Assembly (NCBI RefSeq): GCF_004664715.2
Contig: NC_051064.1
Span: forward strand, 114,128,240 to 114,192,239
Length of the DNA: 64,000 nt
Reading direction: 5' to 3'
From: Peromyscus leucopus
Taxonomy: Eukaryota; Chordata; Mammalia; Rodentia; Cricetidae
In this document: in pieces, positions 1 to 10,866 of the stretch
Layout: the number at the start of each line of letters is the position of its first letter
How positions within the stretch are numbered: position 1 is the stretch's first letter
The notes under the pieces: generated by a model
The model's database searches: none
What the model saw: the letters and a program-made list of their open reading frames with translations, nothing else
Told to the model about the DNA's origin: nothing
Program-made: the position numbers and the translations under genes

Positions 1-3000
1 CTCTCCTTTGCTTCCTGATCTTGGGACTTCCCACCTGCTTCTTAACCAAAGCCTGTTACAATCTGGGTCTATTCCAGTCACATGTCCTTCTTCTCCTTAA
101 AGGGACTTAGAAGTAGCTAGTTTTGTAAGTCATGGCTCCTCATCACCCTCTGGCTTCCCTATGCATTATAGTTTGTTTTTTTTTTTTTCCAAAATATTCT
201 CCATCCACTCTTTGCCTTCAAAATTCCCACTCTATCCATCATTCAAGATTAATCTCAAGTTTGCTTTATGCCATCATCTCAATACTAGGCAAATAAAGAG
301 GGAACTGACTGCTGTGGTTTTATGGGAACTTGCAATCACCCCACTTCTCTGCTAAAAGTCCATACTGTAATGGTTTTGTACATGGCCTTGTAGTTGTGTA
401 GTCCTTGAGCAACTTACTCTTTTTGAACTTCAGTTCCCTCATATGTAACCTGATAGTAATAATAAAAAAAAACAAAAAAACCACATGATAGCTATAATAT
501 TAGGCTTAGAAGATTCTGGAGCCTTCTTGAAGGACAAAACATTTGAACTCAACCTTGAAGATGGTTACAATGTCAGTACACAAAGATGACGAGAAAAGCA
601 TTCTAGGAAGAACTAATATCACAAAGACAGTGAATAATTGGAAAAACATAGGTGGAACCGCATGTTCAAATTACACCATGAGCAAAGCAGACGAAGAAAG
701 AATAATCAAGACACTCATTGTGATAGATTTTTTTTCTGAAGATTAAAGGTATATATATATATATCATCTGTATATGTAAATGTGCATGTGCTGAAGTAAA
801 TCTTCATACAATCTCTTAGCACCACCAGGAAATTTGGAAAACATAGACAGAGGAGAAATCTCAGTAAGCAAAATTTGTTTTTTGCCAACATTTGTATGAG
901 ATGTGAATAAAATTCAGAGGGTTTAGTACAAAGGAGAAGCTCAAAGAACCCTCTTTTTTGTTGTTAAGACATACTAGTCCTTGGGGAGCTTTATTAGAAA
1001 ATCCTCGTGCCAGCTGTCTCTTCCCTCCAACTCACATTCACACAATATGCCTCCCTCTTGCTTCACTTCAGCAATGCACTCAGATACTAATGAGTTTTCA
1101 GGAATAGAAAACCCAATGGAATATTAAAATTGGGAAGAGGAGATCATTGAGTTAATTTTGCTGAAGTGCATCACAACACACAGTGCTGCTGTATATTCAA
1201 ATAGGAATTCAGCCATGGGAAAATTAATTAAGGAAAATGTTATTGCTAATATTGCTTTTTATACATATACATATGTAGATACACAGTCAACTATTAGATC
1301 CAGCATAGACAATAAGAAGCCAAACATTTTTGAAAGTCAAATCTTCAAGACCACTTGCTGGGTTTATGTTAAAAGATTTTTAATTATTTTTAAGCTATAA
1401 TTTCCGAAAATGGTTTCTCAAAGACAAATACCATCACGACACTACTTTGCATGAAACTTTTCAGTGAATACAAAACATCTTTTAGAATAAAGTTAGCATC
1501 CTTAGGGACCTCAAAACTTGTGACTCTGTTGTGTATACCTACTTTATCTCATTTCTACTTATATTTCCTGAAACATGTTTCACTCTTGTATCTCTCACTG
1601 TCTTTACACATACTTGCTGTTCACTGTGGGGAAAGTTTTACCCTCCTATCAGTTCATCCTGATGCTGCAGATATGGCTCACTGTCAGTTATTTCTTTCAC
1701 TCTACAAGAGAAAGGGGCTCACTTGGGTATTCTCTTAGCACTCTAGATACATTACTAGTTAACAGACCTTCAAAGTTGCATATCTGCATATCTTATGGTC
1801 ATAATCTGTTTACATGGCTGCGTACACACCAGACAATACATTTGCTTATTTATTAAGTGAATATTATGCATTATGCTCTGTACTGTGTTTTAATTATAAA
1901 CAAAAATATTGATCCCTCCCTCAGATATATTATAGTTGTGTGTGTGCATGCAGGTGTGCATGTGAACATGCATGTGTATGTGCTCATGAGTGATAAACTC
2001 TATTCTCTCCTGTGCCTTAATTGTATTTGCACCATTACCACCAACAGAACCAATAAGTGAATGGATGGATATGGTGTTTCCTACAATAAAACTTGAGAAA
2101 AGTCATTGATCCCAGGGAACATACAACTTAAAAGCATTTGGTATATCAGTAAGAAAACTGAGTTTAGAATCAAACTATTGATTCCTAGTGCCTGAACTTA
2201 CTAAATGCATGACTTTGCACAAGCCTCTCAACTTCACTAGAATTAACATTGGAACTAATTAAATACCAATGTCTGTAAGTTTAAAACCAGCTCAGATTTC
2301 ACTCTCCTCTTCATACCCAAGGAGTGAAACCCCAAAGGACAGGAGAAGAATACCATGCCAGTAGATCATGGAATTTCAAGCTAACTATCAATTGGCAGTA
2401 ATTTTCTTTTCTTATTTTCCTCTGAAAACTTGAGAGATTAGATTGGCCACTGGCAAACACAAACACAATTGCTGCAAGAGAGACTGGTTACTAATATGCA
2501 CATGACTCATCACCTGACTACATAAATCCAGAAGCAAGCGGAAGGAATTGATTTAAAGAGGACAAGAAGTCTGTGTGTCCAAGCTCTGAGAGGTAGAGTT
2601 ATTTTGGACCAGCATGGCTAAGACCTAACCTTGAATCTGAAACTGGCAAGCTTTCCTAGGGTAAGCTAAGGGTATAAAAGGCTTGCAAAGTACCCATTGA
2701 AATGCAGACCTCACACAATAATCCATAGCCCCTTCATCTTTAGGGGCTGCAGTGCTGGGCTTTGTTTCTGGGACTACAGATGAGCCCTTTATTCTGTTGT
2801 CTAAACAGGAAAATTATAGCTCCCTGAGGAGGGAAGACTTGGGTCTAAGCTTGACTTTTTATCAGCCATGTTAATTTGGAAATAAGCTATTGGTTTGACT
2901 TTGCATTCATCAGTGTCAAGAGTGGATTGTGTTCCTTTTGTCCCTTTTGTCCTTAATTAACAGACATTGAATATCCACATTAATTAGTGGGGCTGAGAGA

Positions 3001-4290
3001 TATTTTGCCTCACCCTTCACCATGGTGGATAATTAAAATTCCTATTAATAAATAGCTCCATTCATAATTTCTATAAACCTATTATAAAAACAATAAACAT
3101 GATTATAGGGTAGCTTTCTTTCCTCTTCCAGCCTCCCTTCATTGTTCTTGTCTATTTCCATAAAGGTCTTAGAATTATACAGGGGAGGACAGACTTGCAA
3201 AGATTGCATGTGCTAAGTTTGGATCTGATCACCCAGGGCATATAATTACCAGGATACAGTGTTCTTGAGAGGAGAGGAAAAGACCCAGTCAAACCAGAAC
3301 TGATGCAATCTTTTAGGATTGTATTTCCTGCCACTTTGGATTTAAATGTAAGGAAAGCTAAGAGCTTTGTTCTCAATTGGATTGGAAGTCTTCATAAAGG
3401 GTTTCAAATTGGATGTTCTGACATTTGGGGTTGAACTCAGGTTACCAAATGTTGTTAAGTGTTTACCCTGTGCTAAGGCAATGCTTGAGAGCTTAGAGAT
3501 GAGTCTGAAAACAATACTTGCCCTCAAGAAGTTTGCTGTTTAGTGGAATCCCTTTAATAAGCAGAACCAATCCAAAGACAGACCTCTGTGCAAAAGAGAG
3601 TCTCTAGTCACAAACACTCTCCCTATCTCCTAACAGATTACACTGAGAATTTCTTCTGGATTTCTCCACTGTGACCTCTGTCAACCATACATACCACTTG
3701 GCATGGGTGCTCATTTAATACACAGTGGAGAAAAATGGAATTATGAGAGCAATCAAGTCTATTTTAGCTCAGATTCAGTGCTGGCAGACTGTGGAAATTT
3801 AATAAATATCTACTAAATGAAGAAAGGAAAGGGCATGTGAGAATTAGTCATCTCTCTTTTTGTTCTATATGGTCTTTGTTATTAAATTCTTCCAAATTAT
3901 TTATTTTTAAAAACTTTAAATGATTTTAGCACAGTAATGGGTTAAGTATGTAATCAAAAGATCAAATAGCAAAGAGAAGTTTATAGTATAAAGAAAAAAA
4001 TAGTTCTTCCTGCCCACATTTCATTACTCTCAATCTTGCTCCTTAGTTGCAGTCTCTACAAAAATTTAAATGTTTTTCTCCTATGTTCTTCTTATCTCCA
4101 AGTAATGTGCTTGTGTAACCAATTCTTAATTACCTTGAGATATTTTCTATTAGTATTCTGTTATGCTAAGATGCCATTGCACCACAACAATGGCCAGCAT
4201 GGCATGACAATACTAAAGGTGAATTCGTGGTACACAAATCTTGATGGCAGCCAATAGTTCTCAAACAATATAGCCTCCTCAGAAGCCTCA
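1..4290. other. Noncoding sequence with weak relic repeats
   Basis: No coding exon or RNA gene is recognisable here. The short frames (for example 543-746 and 1451-1738) show no domain, and several lack an ATG start. A short (TA)n lies at 750-764. MIR-like wording (a 'cctgagcaacttact...cagttccctcat' type stretch) is visible near 385-462 and more weakly at 2170-2280. The stretch at 3440-3545 resembles an ancient mammalian repeat. All three relic calls are weak. Confidence 0.5.
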
Positions 4291-4540
4291 TATTGTAATC
4301 TCAAAAAAAAAAAAATCCACGAAATAGGAACCAGCAGAATCAATGTCTGGTGAAAAGCCACTTTCCAGACAGATTCTTTTTTTTTTTTTGTGCTCTACCA
4401 TGATGGAAGAAACAAGGAGTCGCTCTCAGACCTCTATTATAAGAATACTAATATCTTATCTTAATCGATTTGATTTCTTAGGTCTCACCTCATAATAATT
4501 ATCTTGGGATTTAGGATATCAACAGGAATTCTAGGGGAGT
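4290..4540 (-). mobile_element. MaLR-type LTR fragment (minus strand)
   Basis: Read on the minus strand this has the wording of a mammalian MaLR (MLT/MST-like) LTR: 'gaggtga', then 'cttataatagaggtctgagag', 'cttccatcatggta', and 'tcaccagacattgattctgctggttcc'. It is the inverted counterpart of 5505-5690. An A-rich tract sits at 4303-4316. Family assignment is from recognition of these boxes only. Confidence 0.55.
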
Positions 4541-5307
4541 GGAAACATATAAACTATAGTGACAAAGTATTATATATGTTTATAATATGCAATTTGATAA
4601 ATATGGACACAAGTATATCATTAATCTATAATCATATTCATAATAATGAACCTATCCCTACCTACAATCCCTGCTCTCATCCCTGTCCCCAAGCAACCTC
4701 TGCCAATTAATTTCTGGAGAGAATATTTTAAAGCTCTCTAAATAGAGACTGTACAACTATTTCTATATGCTGTAGAAGAAACAAATAAAACAAGAACATT
4801 GATGATCCCTTAAAATAGGCCATCTGGAGAAATCAGAGAGCATAATTTCAGTGTTAGAATCCTTATTCATGGGGCTTAATAGGAAAATGAATAAGGAAAA
4901 AAGGGAGGCAGTGAGTGTAGATTCATGGGAAGGTATAATTTCTATATAGAAGGACCTCTCAGTTATTTTCAAAATATTACAACTGTAAAGGAATGCATAC
5001 TTATTCAACATTTACTATGTATTACATACTGTGAAGGGAAAGGGTGGATATGTTATGCCTTTAAGGCATATTATTATAGGTTATATAGGATGTATATAGG
5101 ATTAAGAAGTAACTAACCCAGAATGCATGAATAGCTTTATGCTGAACAACCATGAAGGCTACTTGGGTCCAGTAAGAACAAAGAAATGCTGGAGCATACA
5201 GGGTAGAAGCCAAATGTTGTCTTCAAGGGTACCTGAACAGGAAAGGCTCAGTGATTTAAAATAAGGAACAGTTACCTTATTTTACCATAGGAAATAACAA
5301 CTTTCTT

Positions 5308-5467
5308 TTTTTTTTTTTTTGGTTTTTCGAGACAGGGTTTCTCTATGTAGCTTTGCGCCTTTCCTGGAACTCACTTGATAGCCCAGGCTGGCCTCGAACT
5401 CACAGAGATCCGCCTGCCTCTGCCTCCCAAGTGCTGGGATTAAAGGCGTGCGCCACCACTGCCCGGC
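5308..5467 (-). mobile_element. B1 SINE, cricetid type
   Basis: This is a near-complete 7SL-derived B1 on the minus strand, with its A-tail seen as a T-run at the left end. The text 'gagacagggtttctctatgtagctttgcgcctttcctgg' and 'tgctgggattaaaggcgtgcgccaccactgcccggc' is typical of cricetid B1 copies. A 12-bp target duplication AACAACTTTCTT flanks it (5296-5307 and 5468-5479). It is fairly young, with few apparent changes. This element is the best clue to the host lineage. Confidence 0.95.
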
Positions 5468-5504
5468 AACAACTTTCTTAATGTTAAAGTCATGTTAGAA
5501 TAAT

Positions 5505-5690
5505 AGTATTTATTATGAGGTGAAGCCTTAGGAAATGAATCGATTAAAATATTAGTATTCTTATAATAGAGATCTGAGAGAGAATCCTTGTTTCTTCCAC
5601 CATGGTAAAGCACAGTAAAAAGAATCTGTCTAGAAAGTGGCTTCTCACCACACAGTGAATATGCTGGTTCCTTTTTTTGTAGATTTTTTT
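5505..5690 (+). mobile_element. MaLR-type LTR fragment (plus strand)
   Basis: The plus-strand boxes 'cttataatagagatctgagag', 'cttgtttcttccaccatggta' and 'cttctcaccacacagtgaatatgctggttcc' match the 3' half of MaLR LTRs. By eye it is roughly 85% similar to the reverse complement of 4290-4505. The pair forms an inverted repeat with about 1 kb between the arms. Confidence 0.55.
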
Positions 5691-5691
5691 T

Positions 5692-6165
5692 TGAGGTTAT
5701 ATTATAATTACATCATTTCCTCCCTTCCCTTTCCTCCCTCCAAATCTTCCTATATTCTCCTCTCTGCTCTTTCAAACTCATGGTCTCTTTTCTCATTGAC
5801 TGTTATTATAAGCATATATGTGCGTTTTCAGGGCTGACCGTATAGTATTGGATAACTAATTAGTGTGTCCTTCCCTGCTTACGACTTATTTCTCAGCAAT
5901 CTTTAGTTGCCTGTATTTCTTTGTGTAGGGGTAAGGCCTTGTGGACTTTCCCTCCCACTGTCCACTGTGGCATGTCTATAGTTCAGCTCATGTCTAGGCA
6001 TTCATATTGATGAGACTGTGGGTATTAGCTTCTGACACTCTTAGGAGAAGCAGTCTCACAGCAAATTCCCTGATCCTCTGACTCTTACGATCTTTCTGAC
6101 TCCTCTTCCACAATGTTCCCCAAGCCTTGAGGTGGGAGTGTCTTTGTGGTCTTTCAAACCATCAG
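5692..6165 (-). mobile_element. Rodent L1 3' UTR fragment (Lx-like)
   Basis: The minus strand carries rodent L1 3' UTR sequence. On the plus strand the recognisable words are 'gtattggataacta', 'cagtctcacagcaaattccctgatcctctgactcttacgatctttctg' and 'cctcttccacaatgttcccc'. Similar sequence recurs at 28780-30230 and 51235-51815, which supports a dispersed family. No coding part of the L1 is present. Confidence 0.6.
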
Positions 6166-6239
6166 AACTGTAAAAACACAAGGTTCCTTTGCTTATAATT
6201 TACTGCATCCACAGCATTTTGATACAGCAGCAGATGTAG

Positions 6240-6660
6240 ACTGAAACAATTGTATATTAACTATGACTTTCTTTGGTTTGAATGTTTATGTTGCCCTTAA
6301 ATTCACATTGAAATTCAATTCCCAATGCAGTATTAAATAAAGCCAGTTTGGAGGTGGTTAGCCCACAAGGGCTAGTGCCTTTGTAAATGGACTTGAGGGA
6401 AATGTTTCTACTTTTCTTTGCCCTTCATGCTGTCTTCCTTGTACCACGTGAGGACATGGCATTCACAGCTTCCCCCACATCAGGATGCAGCAACAAGACA
6501 CTGGATTCCACACGAAGCCAGCCCTTCCTATGTCACCAGTGCCTCAATGCCTCCTTTGCTTGTAGACTCCCAGATTCCAAAATCAGGACCAGAACATCTA
6601 TTATTTACAAATTACCTTGTCTGGGGTTTTTGTTAAACCTGAACATACTATGATAGAAAG
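6240..6660 (+). mobile_element. MaLR (MLT/MST-like) solo LTR
   Basis: It starts with 'tttggtttgaatgtttatgttgccc', followed by 'aattcaattcccaatgcagtattaa', 'ggaggtggttagcccacaagggc' and 'ttgtaccacgtgaggacatgg', and ends 'tacaaattaccttgtctggg'. This is the order of boxes seen in MaLR LTRs. The open frames 6387-6653 and 6418-6636 lie inside it and are not genes. Confidence 0.7.
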
Positions 6661-6664
6661 ATAG

Positions 6665-8490
6665 TGAGAGAGAATGGAGGGGAGGTGGAGAAAGGACGTA
6701 ATTTTAATTTTTTGTTTGTTTTTAAGCTGATTTCTCTCCCTTGTTAATTCATCACTTCTTTGCAGCTCCCAGTCCTATCCCAGGAGAAGGGTCTAATTCT
6801 TGGCAGTTAACCTTGTCTGCTTGCTGTAACCTATCTTCTGCTGTAAGATATTTGGCCTAGCCACCCATTTCTAAAGTGATAGTCAAGCAACAAATTGGGG
6901 AAATGTAAACTTGTATGTATGTGTTTGGTGTATATTTGTAAATGTAATTTAGCATACATGATACAGCAGAAAGTTATTGTGTCATGTCAATATCATGATG
7001 ATCATCTTGCCTTCTGCTTCCATTCTCTTCTCTTTATCACACTTATTACTGTCATCAAAAACCTGTTTAAGTGTTTCCTATATGCCAAGAGATGTGTTAA
7101 ATGTTCGTCATCTCAAATGACCCTCAGAAATATGGTCCTGCTTTCTCCACTTTCTACTACAAGGATTATAAACAAAGGCCACTATATCTGGTTTTTCTAT
7201 ATGGATTCTGGGGATAGAACTCATATTTTTATGGTTATGTGACAAGGACGTGATCTGAGTACCTTCCCAATCTTCTTCAGTTAATTTTTATGTGCATTAT
7301 CTTCCCAGGCTCCTGCAACCCACATTTCCTTATTACTCTATTCTAACTCTAATCCCATGTTCCAAGCACTTTCCAGATATATTTCCTGAGACAACAGGAA
7401 CCTATGTTGCATATGACAGACACATTCATCATCTACATTTTGAGGTTGGAGCCTTCATCTCCTCTAGATTCTTCCAAATCTGGAAGCCACACCTCAGAGC
7501 TGATCCTTTTCACTTCCTGTTTACTCCAGCTTCACCTGACCTCCCTGCTGTTCCCATGCCTGCCAAACAGTGTTAGCATTTACTTAACCCCTTCTTAGTA
7601 TCTTAGTCTAATTGATAAACAAGGAATTTGCAGTTCACAAATGTTAAAAGGGCCACAAAGCCTTAAAGTGACAGTGTTAGGATTTGCACTCCTAACATGT
7701 CAAAGTGCTTAAAGGTATTTTACAAGTCTGGCCATGTCCTGATTTGTCAAATGCATTTTCCTGTGTAGTGAATAAAATTTACTGTAAGTTTTGAAAATGT
7801 GCACAAGTGTACTGAAGTGGAAAAAAAAATCTGTGTGAAACAAATGAGAAATTACCTCTTAAGTTTTATTCAAAATGCAATAACATTTTAAACGGGTCTT
7901 TAAAAAAATCAAAATAAAATGGTGTTCATAGAGCTACTGTAGTTTCATCACCTAGGAAATTCATTTGAAATTTTAAGTATAAAGTTGAATCTAATTTTAT
8001 AACTCTGTTTAATCAAGTAATCCTCCATACTTCCCACCGAGGGTTCTTTTTCCTTCCTGCCTTCCCCAAGGGCTGGTTAGACTTAGTAAATTTAATTTGA
8101 TAACACTTCCCTGACTTTTTTTGTATTCCCAGCCAGAAAAGGGTTACATGTGTGAAGGAGGAGGGTGAGAAAGGGAGAAAAATCTGTGTTATTAAAAACC
8201 AGGAGTGAAAAAAATGCAATGAGAAAATCTTCATTCTAGTGTCAAGAGAAACACACACTAACACTACAGTCCCTCAGGAAATCCTATTCACCAAGGACTC
8301 CTCAGAGTTACAGCCAACAGGCTAAGTACAATGCTCGCTAATCCATAGCTGCAATGTTTGTATAAGTGAAGCACTGTGACTGAGAGTGTTATTAAAGAAA
8401 ATTCATTCCTAAACTAATAATTCAGATGGAGTATGCAATCTTGTTTATTCATTATTCTAGACATAGTATTACCAAACTATTTACCTATGC
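6665..8490. other. Noncoding, no clear feature
   Basis: No exon or RNA gene was found. A stretch near 7030-7140 has weak MIR-like wording on the minus strand. The frames 7292-7576 and 8013-8264 have no recognisable domain or codon pattern. Confidence 0.45.
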
Positions 8491-8499
8491 AAATTCACA

Positions 8500-9870
8500 G
8501 GGAGTCTTAAAGCTTGAAAAAAATAAAAAGGACAAAGCTGGTAGCCTTACATTTCCTGAGTTCAAAACATAATTCAGAACTATAGTAATCAAAACAGTAC
8601 AGCACTGGCATAAATACAGACATTAGAAAAACAGAACAAAATAGAAACAAAAAAATAAATCCTCACATAGGCTCTCAATGGTTTCTGACCAGTGTTCTCA
8701 GACTACACCATGAAGAAAAGGCAGTATCTTTAACAATTAGTGTTTCAAAATCGGTATAAGTACATGAAGTACATGCCTAGGAATGAAAATGGACTATTCT
8801 ACCAAAACTTAAGTAGATCAAACACCCAAATATAAAACCCAAAGCTAGGAAATTTCTAAAATTCTTACCATACAAAAAAAGTGGTGAGCAAAACTTTGTG
8901 GATATGACAGGAAGCACAGATAACAAAAACAAACTCAAAACTTCTGCACAGAGAAAATTGAAAACTAAAGCATAAAACAAAGTAAAAAGGCCATCCCATA
9001 GAATGGGAAGAATATTTACAAGCAAGCAATACATAGGATAGGAAGTTAATATTGAGCATGTATGTATAATTGCTAAAATTCAATTACTACAATATTAACA
9101 AGGAAAACAAATTTCTAAATGGGCACAGAAAATAGGTATTGCCTAAAAGAAAAATGCACAGGTGGAGATAAGGTGAAAAGATGTTTGGCATCACTGTTTG
9201 GGGAGATAAGAGTCAAAACCACAGTGAAATGTTACTTCATACCCATTAAAATATCCGCTATTTTAACAATCCAGAAAATGACAATAGTTGGCAAGAAAGA
9301 GAATTTAGAAATGCTGTGCATTATCAGTTGGATCGCAAGACAGTTTAAACTCCATGTAGAGACTTCTCACAAAGTTAAATCCAGAGCGATTGTATGAGCC
9401 ATCAATTACACTTTTGTGTATATATTTGTGAGAAAGAAAACCAGGATCTCAAAAATAATTTGTACATGTATGTCTTTTCCAGCATTATTCACAATAATCA
9501 AGACATGGACATGGAAGCCCTGGATGTCCATCTATAGATGAATGGATGAAGAAAATGTGACATATATACATGATAGAATATTAATTGGCCTTGAAAATTA
9601 AGCCTGCTATATGCTACAACAGCCACATGCTACAGATGAACATGGAGGACATTATGCTAAGTTAAATAAAACAATCACATGTACACACAAAATGCTAATT
9701 GACTTTACCTATGTGAGAACTCTAGAACAGCCAAATTTATTCCAACACAAAGTATAATGGTAGTTGAAAGGAGTAGGGTGGAAGAGAAAATGAGAAATAG
9801 GAAACTGTATAATGTATGATGAGATACACAACATGAAAAAGTTTTAAATAACTCTTTACAACCATGTGCG
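8500..9870 (+). mobile_element. Old L1 fragment (3' part of ORF2 and 3' end)
   Basis: Plus-strand wording matches the end of L1 ORF2: 'aaaggacaaagctgg', 'atagtaatcaaaacagtacagcactggcataaatacagac', 'agtcaaaaccacagtgaaatgttacttcatacccattaaaat' and 'cattattcacaataatcaagacatgg'. Stops and indels break the frame throughout, so it is a dead copy. The sequence after about 9690 looks like 3' UTR without a preserved A-tail. Confidence 0.8.
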
Positions 9871-9871
9871 T

Positions 9872-10133
9872 GCATGCATTCAATAGCGATGCTGTCTACT
9901 TAAAATGCAAATGGTAAATGTCTGCTGTGAGGAGTTTGCTGTGAGGAGTTTCCCCCCCCCAATAAAGATTAAAAAAATAAAACATGTCAGCAGTTGGGAC
10001 ACAGTCATTATATAAATGGGGGAGGGGTCATTAGGAAAGAGCAGGTGGGAGTAGAGAGGACAATTTGAGCAAAAGGTGTTAAGAGGGTTAGCACTTGGAG
10101 GAAGGACATTTTGCACAGTTGACATTGGTGGAA
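9872..10133. other. 5' flank of the retroelement
   Basis: This is unassigned AT-rich sequence. It contains a perfect 14-bp tandem duplication (GCTGTGAGGAGTTT, 9924-9951) followed by a C-run and 'aataaag'. Its last six bases (10128-10133, GTGGAA) form the left target-site duplication of the element that follows. Confidence 0.6.
10128..10133. repeat. Target-site duplication, left copy
   Basis: GTGGAA directly precedes the 5' LTR and is repeated at 13302-13307 directly after the 3' LTR. Six bases is the usual duplication size for class II (ERVK/betaretrovirus-like) integrases. Confidence 0.9.
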
Positions 10134-10453
10134 TGTAGTGGGTAGCCATTCCAACTTGGTTCTGGAAGTTCCAACCCCCATTGAGACTCTGGCAACTGTC
10201 ACGCCTACGAGGCGGGGCGAGGGGAGGCGCCTGGGGACCCGAGAGCTGGATGGGCCAGCGCTCGCGCTGGGCGCTCTCTCGTGCCGGGACGCTGACCAGT
10301 GCAGATTGACTGTGTAGAGCTCCGGAGAACACCGTTGGACTGCATTACACCTTCCCCAGACCCTGCGACCTACCCATTACTTAATTTGTGAGTTTTGCCA
10401 TTAAATAAATATCCTTTTAACTACGTGGAGTGGCCAAAATAATTTCTCCAATA
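10134..10453 (+). repeat. 5' LTR of the gag-only element
   Basis: It begins TGTAGTGG and ends CCAATA, so the termini are TG...TA rather than the usual TG...CA. It holds about 17 CpGs, far more than its AT-rich surroundings, with GC-box-like sequence around 10208-10232. A near-palindrome CCAGCGC-TC-GCGCTGG lies at 10255-10270. AATAAA at 10404-10409 is the likely polyadenylation signal. No clear TATA box was seen. The only difference from the 3' LTR is T at 10396 against C at 13244. Confidence 0.93.
10404..10409 (+). promoter_or_regulatory. Polyadenylation signal in 5' LTR
   Basis: AATAAA lies 44 bp before the LTR end. The matching copy in the 3' LTR (13252-13257) would end the element's transcript. 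This is inferred from position. Confidence 0.6.
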
Positions 10454-10455
10454 TC

Positions 10456-10473
10456 TGGCGCCCAACGTGGGGC
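10456..10473 (+). promoter_or_regulatory. Primer binding site, tRNA-Lys type
   Basis: TGGCGCCCAACGTGGGGC starts two bases after the LTR end. It is complementary to the 3' end of tRNA-Lys (the Lys1,2 class used by several betaretroviruses). It would prime minus-strand synthesis. All 18 positions appear to match the primer as I know it. Confidence 0.92.
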
Positions 10474-10668
10474 AAACTCCAAAGGCCTGGGCGGCTCCCG
10501 CCGTCTCCTCCCTAGCTGGCGGGTACCTAAACCCGCCTGCAAAGTTCCATATAACCAGGGAACACCTACACGGTTCCATTCCCGAAAAAGGGATCAGCTA
10601 GTCCTATCTCAATTCCCTAGCTTAGCCCCAGACCAGCGAAAGAGGCAGGAGAGTGCTAGCTCCGATTT

Positions 10669-10692
10669 CCGCCATCTCCGCCATTCCGCCAT
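10669..10692 (+). promoter_or_regulatory. Cluster of three CCGCCAT boxes
   Basis: CCGCCAT occurs at 10669-10675, 10678-10684 and 10686-10692 in the leader. The box equals the YY1 core (ATGGCGG on the other strand). Binding is inferred from the motif alone. The same boxes could simply be a short degenerate repeat. Confidence 0.4.
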
Positions 10693-10780
10693 CTCCCTCC
10701 AACCCCAGCCAAGATCGCCAGCAGGCCCTGTTTCGGAGCTGTACCAACGCCACCTGCTGGCTGAAAAGGGCTACTACACG

Positions 10781-10790
10781 AAAGGTAAGC
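10781..10790 (+). promoter_or_regulatory. Splice-donor-like site in the leader
   Basis: AAAG/GTAAGC, with the GT at 10785-10786, is close to the donor consensus. It lies between the primer binding site and gag, the usual place of a retroviral major splice donor. No env remains, so any acceptor would be cryptic or in host sequence. Use is inferred. Confidence 0.55.
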
Positions 10791-10866
10791 ATATTGTTTC
10801 AAGTAAAGGTACTTGATAATTTTACACCTTAAAATTGACTAACAAATTTTGAGTAATTCGTGTAAT

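Noticed and set aside
9880..10332. Long minus-strand frame over the 5' LTR (repeated at 12959-13180 in the 3' LTR)
   Set aside because: It is the same LTR read backwards in both copies; no conserved protein motif and no support for an antisense gene.
10430..10816. 128-codon open frame across the end of the 5' LTR and leader
   Set aside because: It starts at GTG, not ATG, overlaps the primer binding site and leader, and has no domain. It is chance coding in GC-rich leader.
10849..10866. Upstream extension of gag by six codons
   Set aside because: The extension begins with TTG. The first ATG (10867) has a good Kozak context.
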